A stretch of DNA of 64,000 nt, taken from contig RFNZ01000001.1 in the NCBI GenBank assembly GCA_009926935.1, forward strand, positions 62,001 to 126,000. Direction: 5' to 3'. This document shows, piece by piece, positions 59,564-64,000 of this stretch. The notes beneath the pieces were generated by a model. That model had not been told where the DNA came from and made no database searches. It saw nothing but the letters and a program-made list of their open reading frames with translations. Source of the stretch: Pseudomonadota bacterium (lineage in GTDB: Bacteria > Pseudomonadota > Alphaproteobacteria > Micavibrionales > UBA1664). Numbering within the stretch: position 1 is the first letter of the stretch; each line of letters begins with the position of its first letter. Both the position numbers and the translations under genes were made by a program.

Positions 59564-61030
59564 CTATGACATAATACGGCGCACAGCCTGCTGCCATTTT
59601 GCGTAACCATCATTCTGATTTTTTTGCGGCCCTGGCGTGAACCGCGCATCGGCCCGCCAGAGTGCTTCAATATCGGAAAGGCTTGCAAACATGCCGCTTT
59701 CAAGGCCGGCCAGCGCCGCGACACCCCATGCCGTTGTTTCGACATTGACGGGTCTTTCGACTACGCAGTTCAACTGGGAGGCGATTTCCTGACATACGAA
59801 GGCATTGCGCGCGAGGCCGCCATCGACCCTCAGTGTTGCGGGCGCGATGCCGCTATCGGCGTTCATCGCATTCATGAGATCGCGCGTCTGGTACGCCTGC
59901 GCCTCGAGTGTTGCTCTGACGATGTGGGCGTTGGTTGTGCCGCGGGTCAGACCGAAAATGCCGCCGCGTGCGTGCGGGTCCCAATAGGGTGCGCCCAGCC
60001 CCGTGAGCGCAGGCACAAATATGACGCCGCCGCTATCAGGCACGCTGCGCGCGATGCCTTCCGTCTCGCTACTACTGGAAATGATTTTAAGATTGTCGCG
60101 TAAAAACTGCACGGCGGCACCGGCTACGAAAATCGCGCCCTCTGCCGCGTAAGTCGTTTTTCCGTTGAGGCGCCAAGCAACGGTTGTCAGTAATTTATGT
60201 TTCGAGAGTTTTGGCGTGCTGCCGATGTTCATGAGGGTAAAGCAGCCCGTGCCATAGGTGCTTTTGACCATCCCCTCTTTAAAGCACGCCTGCCCGAAAA
60301 GAGCCGCGTGCTGATCACCGAGCACTGCCATGACAGGGATACTGCGGCCAAAGATTTTTTCATCGGTGTTGCCGAAATTACCGCCGCTATCGCGCACATC
60401 GGGCAGCATGGAGGCTGGCACCCCTACGGCTTCCAGCAATGTTTCATCCCAGCTTTGAGTTACGATGTTGAAGAGCATAGTGCGCGATGCGTTGGTGGCA
60501 TCGGTTGCGTGCACTTTACCGCCCGTGAGACGCCACAACAAAAAACTATCGATCGTACCGAAAGCCAGCGCGCCTTTATCGGCTGCCGCTTTTGCACCCG
60601 TGACGTTATCAAGAACCCATCTGATTTTCGTACCGCTAAAATACGGATCGCAGAGCAGGCCCGTTGCCTCTTGCACGCGTGGCTCCAGCCCCTGAGACTT
60701 GAGCGCAAAACAAAAACCGGCCGTGCGCCTGTCCTGCCAGACGATGGCGTTATAAAGGGGCTTACCTGTGCTTTTATCCCAGACGACCGTTGTTTCGCGC
60801 TGGTTGGTGATACCGATTGCCGTTACTTTTGATGCATCGACTTTTGAGAGCACATCGCGGCACACGTGAAGCGTGTCGGCCCAAATTGCCTCCGGATCCT
60901 GCTCAACCCAGCCGTCATGCGGGGTGAACAACGCGAGTTCCTTTTGTGCGAGCGCTACGACTGCGCCCCTGTTATCGAATATCAACGCGCGGGTGCTGGT
61001 TGTGCCCTGATCGATTGCAAGAATGAACAT
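59564..61030 (-). CDS. glpK: Glycerol kinase
   Basis: LAIDQGTTSTRALIFD; FTPHDGWVEQDPEAIW; GGLARNAFVCQ. Confidence 0.96.
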   Translation of the reverse strand: MFILAIDQGTTSTRALIFDNRGAVVALAQKELALFTPHDGWVEQDPEAIWADTLHVCRDVLSKVDASKVTAIGITNQRETTVVWDKSTGKPLYNAIVWQDRRTAGFCFALKSQGLEPRVQEATGLLCDPYFSGTKIRWVLDNVTGAKAAADKGALAFGTIDSFLLWRLTGGKVHATDATNASRTMLFNIVTQSWDETLLEAVGVPASMLPDVRDSGGNFGNTDEKIFGRSIPVMAVLGDQHAALFGQACFKEGMVKSTYGTGCFTLMNIGSTPKLSKHKLLTTVAWRLNGKTTYAAEGAIFVAGAAVQFLRDNLKIISSSSETEGIARSVPDSGGVIFVPALTGLGAPYWDPHARGGIFGLTRGTTNAHIVRATLEAQAYQTRDLMNAMNADSGIAPATLRVDGGLARNAFVCQEIASQLNCVVERPVNVETTAWGVAALAGLESGMFASLSDIEALWRADARFTPGPQKNQNDGYAKWQQAVRRIMS

Positions 61031-61031
61031 G

Positions 61032-62549
61032 TTACTCCCCCATCATGCGCCTTAGCGCGCCCACGGTATCCGGCCCGACATGGAGCCCCAGCTTGGTCCG
61101 CCGCCAGAGAATATCATCGGCGGTGCGCGCCCACTCGACCGTGCGCAGATAATCGACCTCGGCCTCAAAAAGACCGCCGCCAAGATGACGCCCCAGATGC
61201 TCGGGCTTTGTGGCGTTACCCAAAATGCGCCCGAGCCATGACCCGTAGCTGCGAGCGTAGCGCATCAGATACTCTTCCTCAAACCAATGGTAGTGGGCTG
61301 CCATATCGCCCACGAATTCAGAAAAATCACCTTCGACAATATCGCCACCAGGCAGGGTTACGCCCGATGTCCATGGGCCTGCTTTGGCACCAAGGGCCTT
61401 TTCGATTTTTACGAGTGCGGCCTCGGCCAATTGCCGCGCCGTTGTTATTTTACCGCCGTAGACGGAAAGGATATGCGCGCCGCCTTTCGAATCCTCGTGG
61501 AAATGGTAATCCCGCGTGACGGCTGCGGCCTTGCCACGCCCATCATCAAACAGCGGCCTCACGCCGCTATAAGACCAGACGATTTGCGCCGGTAATGTTT
61601 GTTTTGCAAAGAAGCGATTGACGGCATCGCAGAGATACTCGGCCTCTTTTTGCGTGCACATGGGCGTGGTATCGGGCCCGCCCTCGTGCTCGACATCGGT
61701 TGTGCCCAGAAGCGTGAATTTTTTCTCGTACGGAATGGCGAAGACGACGCGGGCATCGGGCTGCTGCAAAAGATACGACTGTGTGCCCTCGTATATCGCA
61801 GGCACCACGATATGCGATCCGCGCACCAGACGTACCTTTGGCGTTTTTGGATCTGTCAGGCCGTTTTTCTCCAGCAATTTTCTGACCCACGGACCGCTTG
61901 CGTTTACCACCATGCGGGCGTGGATGCGCCTGTCCGTTTCGGTTTCGATTTCCCATCCGCCGTCCGATGCGGTTATGTCGCGCACGCCCGTACAGGGCCA
62001 GATATCAGCACCCTGCCTGTGCGCATCGAGCGCCTGCAACACCACAAGCCGCGCATCATCCACCCAGCAGTCGCTATAGGCAAAGCAGCCCAGAAGATTG
62101 CCGAAGAGCGGTTTCATGTATGCGTGGTCGTGAGCGCCTATTTTCTCGGAGTCCGGTAAAACATCACGCCGCGCCAGATGGTCGTAAAGCCCCAACCCCA
62201 GACGCACCATCCAGGCCGGTCTCTGATTTTCTGGCAAGGGCAGAACAAACCGCATGGGCCAGACTATGTGCGGGGCTGTTTTTAAAAACACCTCTCGCTC
62301 CGCAAGCGCCTTTTGTACGAGACGCAACTCGCCGTACTCAAGGTACCGGAGCCCGCCGTGAATGAGTTTTGTAGAGGCTGACGATGTGCCCGAGGCGAGA
62401 TCGCCCCGCTCAAACAGAACAACTTTATGGCCGCGACCCGCGGCATCGCGCGCGATGGCCGTGCCGTTGACCCCGCCACCTATGACGGCGATATCGTAGA
62501 GCGGCGACCCTTTGACAGAAAACGAATTGTTATTCACACTTTTATCCAC
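61032..62549 (-). CDS. glpD: Glycerol-3-phosphate dehydrogenase
   Basis: YDIAVIGGGVNGTAIARDAAGRGHKVVLFERGDLASGTSSASTKLIHGGLRYLEYGE; GTG 62549 or 62537 start; ORF track extension to 62882 is not supported. Confidence 0.94.
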   Translation of the reverse strand: MDKSVNNNSFSVKGSPLYDIAVIGGGVNGTAIARDAAGRGHKVVLFERGDLASGTSSASTKLIHGGLRYLEYGELRLVQKALAEREVFLKTAPHIVWPMRFVLPLPENQRPAWMVRLGLGLYDHLARRDVLPDSEKIGAHDHAYMKPLFGNLLGCFAYSDCWVDDARLVVLQALDAHRQGADIWPCTGVRDITASDGGWEIETETDRRIHARMVVNASGPWVRKLLEKNGLTDPKTPKVRLVRGSHIVVPAIYEGTQSYLLQQPDARVVFAIPYEKKFTLLGTTDVEHEGGPDTTPMCTQKEAEYLCDAVNRFFAKQTLPAQIVWSYSGVRPLFDDGRGKAAAVTRDYHFHEDSKGGAHILSVYGGKITTARQLAEAALVKIEKALGAKAGPWTSGVTLPGGDIVEGDFSEFVGDMAAHYHWFEEEYLMRYARSYGSWLGRILGNATKPEHLGRHLGGGLFEAEVDYLRTVEWARTADDILWRRTKLGLHVGPDTVGALRRMMGE

Positions 62550-62574
62550 AATTTCTCGTGGTTCTCCCAACACC

Positions 62575-63765
62575 GTGCTTCGTCTTCTGATTGTGCCTCT
62601 TTTGATGGTCTTGTCCATGCCCGCGTTCGCACAGGGGCAGGATATCGAACGATGCGTTGAGATGCGCCTTGATGACAGTATCGGCCCCCGTGTCGGACTT
62701 ACATTAAACCGCATGAAACAGCGGGATATCGATATCCCGAATGCGGATGTGACGGTGCAGCCGCGCATGGCCGGTCTCAAGGGCCCGAATGTTACTTTTT
62801 TCGGACGCGATGTCCGGCTGGCGGTTGAACGCGGGCAATCATCCCCGCAGGAGTTATGGCGTACGGCGCGATGGAACCACAAAAACTATCCGTGTGCGCC
62901 TGTCAGGCAATCTTGGAAAAAATCCCTCCAGCGCGGCATACACTGGAAAGGGACACTGGATAGCAGTTTCGGGTTTACGACATACCAGCCCAAAGTGCTT
63001 TACCGAAGCCGATTCATTTTCAAAACGGTTTATGTAAGACCCCACGGCTTTAGTATCGGGGCCGCTCTTGAGGCACCGGTTGCCACAAACACCGAGGCTC
63101 TTTTGTATCTGCCCGATGCGCGGGCCGCCGTGCGGCGCGACATGGCCCGGTTTTCAAACGGGGGCGGGGTTGAAAACCTGTTTCTGTCATGGCGGACGAC
63201 ACCCATGACCGATGTGCATCTGGCTTTTACCGGCGGATGGCTTGAGCAGATGTATGGCGGTTTTGGTGCCGAGGTTGCGTACCGACCCTTTGGTACGCCT
63301 TTCTGGTTTGGAGCAGACGGCTGGGAAGTATGGCGGCGCGACCCCACCAGTTTTTTAAACACGGGCTGGAACGACACCCATCATTTTACGGGGCATGTGC
63401 GTATTGGGTACGATAAACCTGAAAGCCGTTTTGGCGTATCGGTTACGGCAGGGCGTTACCTTGCCGGCGATACGGGGGCCACGCTGGAAGCAGTACAGGG
63501 GTTTGAGAATGGCGCGAAAATCAGCGCATCCCTTGCGTGGACCAACCGCAGCGAGGACGAAGGATTTTTTACCGATACCCATTTCGACCCCAAGATACGC
63601 CTTGTATGGCCTATTGGCGGATCAGGTCATTATGAGAGCATCACCACGGCACAGCAGATGGGGCGCGACGGCGGGCAGATGCTGGATCGCCCCATGCCCC
63701 TTGAGGTTATCACCGAACCTTTTTCAACCCGCGAGATCATCCGCGACTGGGCCCGTATGTTTTGA
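62575..63765 (+). CDS. YjbH-domain exopolysaccharide-associated outer-membrane protein
   Basis: Signal peptide; MYGGFGAEVAYRPFGTPFWFGADGW; VTAGRYLAGDTGATLEAVQGFENG. Confidence 0.75.
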   Translation: MLRLLIVPLLMVLSMPAFAQGQDIERCVEMRLDDSIGPRVGLTLNRMKQRDIDIPNADVTVQPRMAGLKGPNVTFFGRDVRLAVERGQSSPQELWRTARWNHKNYPCAPVRQSWKKSLQRGIHWKGTLDSSFGFTTYQPKVLYRSRFIFKTVYVRPHGFSIGAALEAPVATNTEALLYLPDARAAVRRDMARFSNGGGVENLFLSWRTTPMTDVHLAFTGGWLEQMYGGFGAEVAYRPFGTPFWFGADGWEVWRRDPTSFLNTGWNDTHHFTGHVRIGYDKPESRFGVSVTAGRYLAGDTGATLEAVQGFENGAKISASLAWTNRSEDEGFFTDTHFDPKIRLVWPIGGSGHYESITTAQQMGRDGGQMLDRPMPLEVITEPFSTREIIRDWARMF

Positions 63766-63776
63766 GACAAAAAAAA

Positions 63777-63793
63777 CCGCCCTTTTGGGGCGG
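63777..63793 (+). terminator. Rho-independent terminator after yjbH-like gene
   Basis: ccgccc ttttg gggcgg followed by cttt. Confidence 0.7.
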
Positions 63794-64000
63794 CTTTGAA
63801 GTCTAGAGTGGGTCACACAAATCAAAATAGTGTAGGCAAAAAGAGGTACGTCCTTGTAGTCAATTTCATTAACGTTCCTATTCTTTTAATTTACATAAAG
63901 TTTTAAAGAAAAGCAATAAGAATTTTCGAGAAGTTTTCACAAAATTAAATATCATATTGATTTATAATGATATTTTTTGTGTGCAGTGCAGGATTTGATT

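Noticed and set aside
60866-61519. 217-aa plus-strand ORF
   Set aside because: Antisense across glpK/glpD; shadow ORF.
62550-62882. N-terminal extension of glpD in the ORF track
   Set aside because: FAD-binding GGGVNG motif expected near the N-terminus begins ~15-20 residues after the GTG at 62549; the extension overlaps the divergent yjbH-like gene.
63800-64000. AT-rich tail of the window as possible origin or regulatory region
   Set aside because: No motif or repeat clear enough to support a call; neighbouring gene lies outside the window.

Overview
This is a bacterial chromosomal window, most likely from an alphaproteobacterium. The lineage call is an inference from gene content: Cpa/Tad genes, GapR/DUF2312, COQ9, SdhE and DUF1194. 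It starts inside a Tad/Flp pilus locus (cpaB 3' part, cpaC, cpaD, cpaE, cpaF, tadB, tadC, with a convergent tadD-like gene and a CpaC-N-like gene). It continues through mostly housekeeping genes: FTR1 permease with a Fur-box-like site, pirin, trmFO, sodB, class II DAHP synthase, nadE, gltX, mfd, sdhE, recG, tRNA-Lys, coaD, gyrA, odhB, sucA, dsbB, M3 peptidase, ctlX, ABC1/UbiB, COQ9, gapR, glpK, glpD and yjbH. About a dozen ORFs have no function I recognise. The strongest non-coding signals are: (i) a block at about 31.70-32.24 kb of four consecutive composite repeats, each a 9-nt-periodic '(c/g)aag' module, then a pyrimidine-rich spacer, then a GTCAT...ATGAC palindrome; (ii) two related 9-nt-periodic inverted repeats just upstream of gltX and of a TrmH/SpoU gene; (iii) a 139-bp near-symmetric palindrome downstream of gapR; (iv) a hairpin that incorporates the CCA end of tRNA-Lys. 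The most interesting protein-coding candidate is a translationally coupled pair at 49.5-51.2 kb: an XRE-type HTH regulator with a TrmB/PLD-like C-terminal domain, and a DUF2156/FemAB-like acyltransferase-fold protein. No CRISPR array, rRNA, prophage or transposase was seen. All family calls come from reading the translations; no database search was run.
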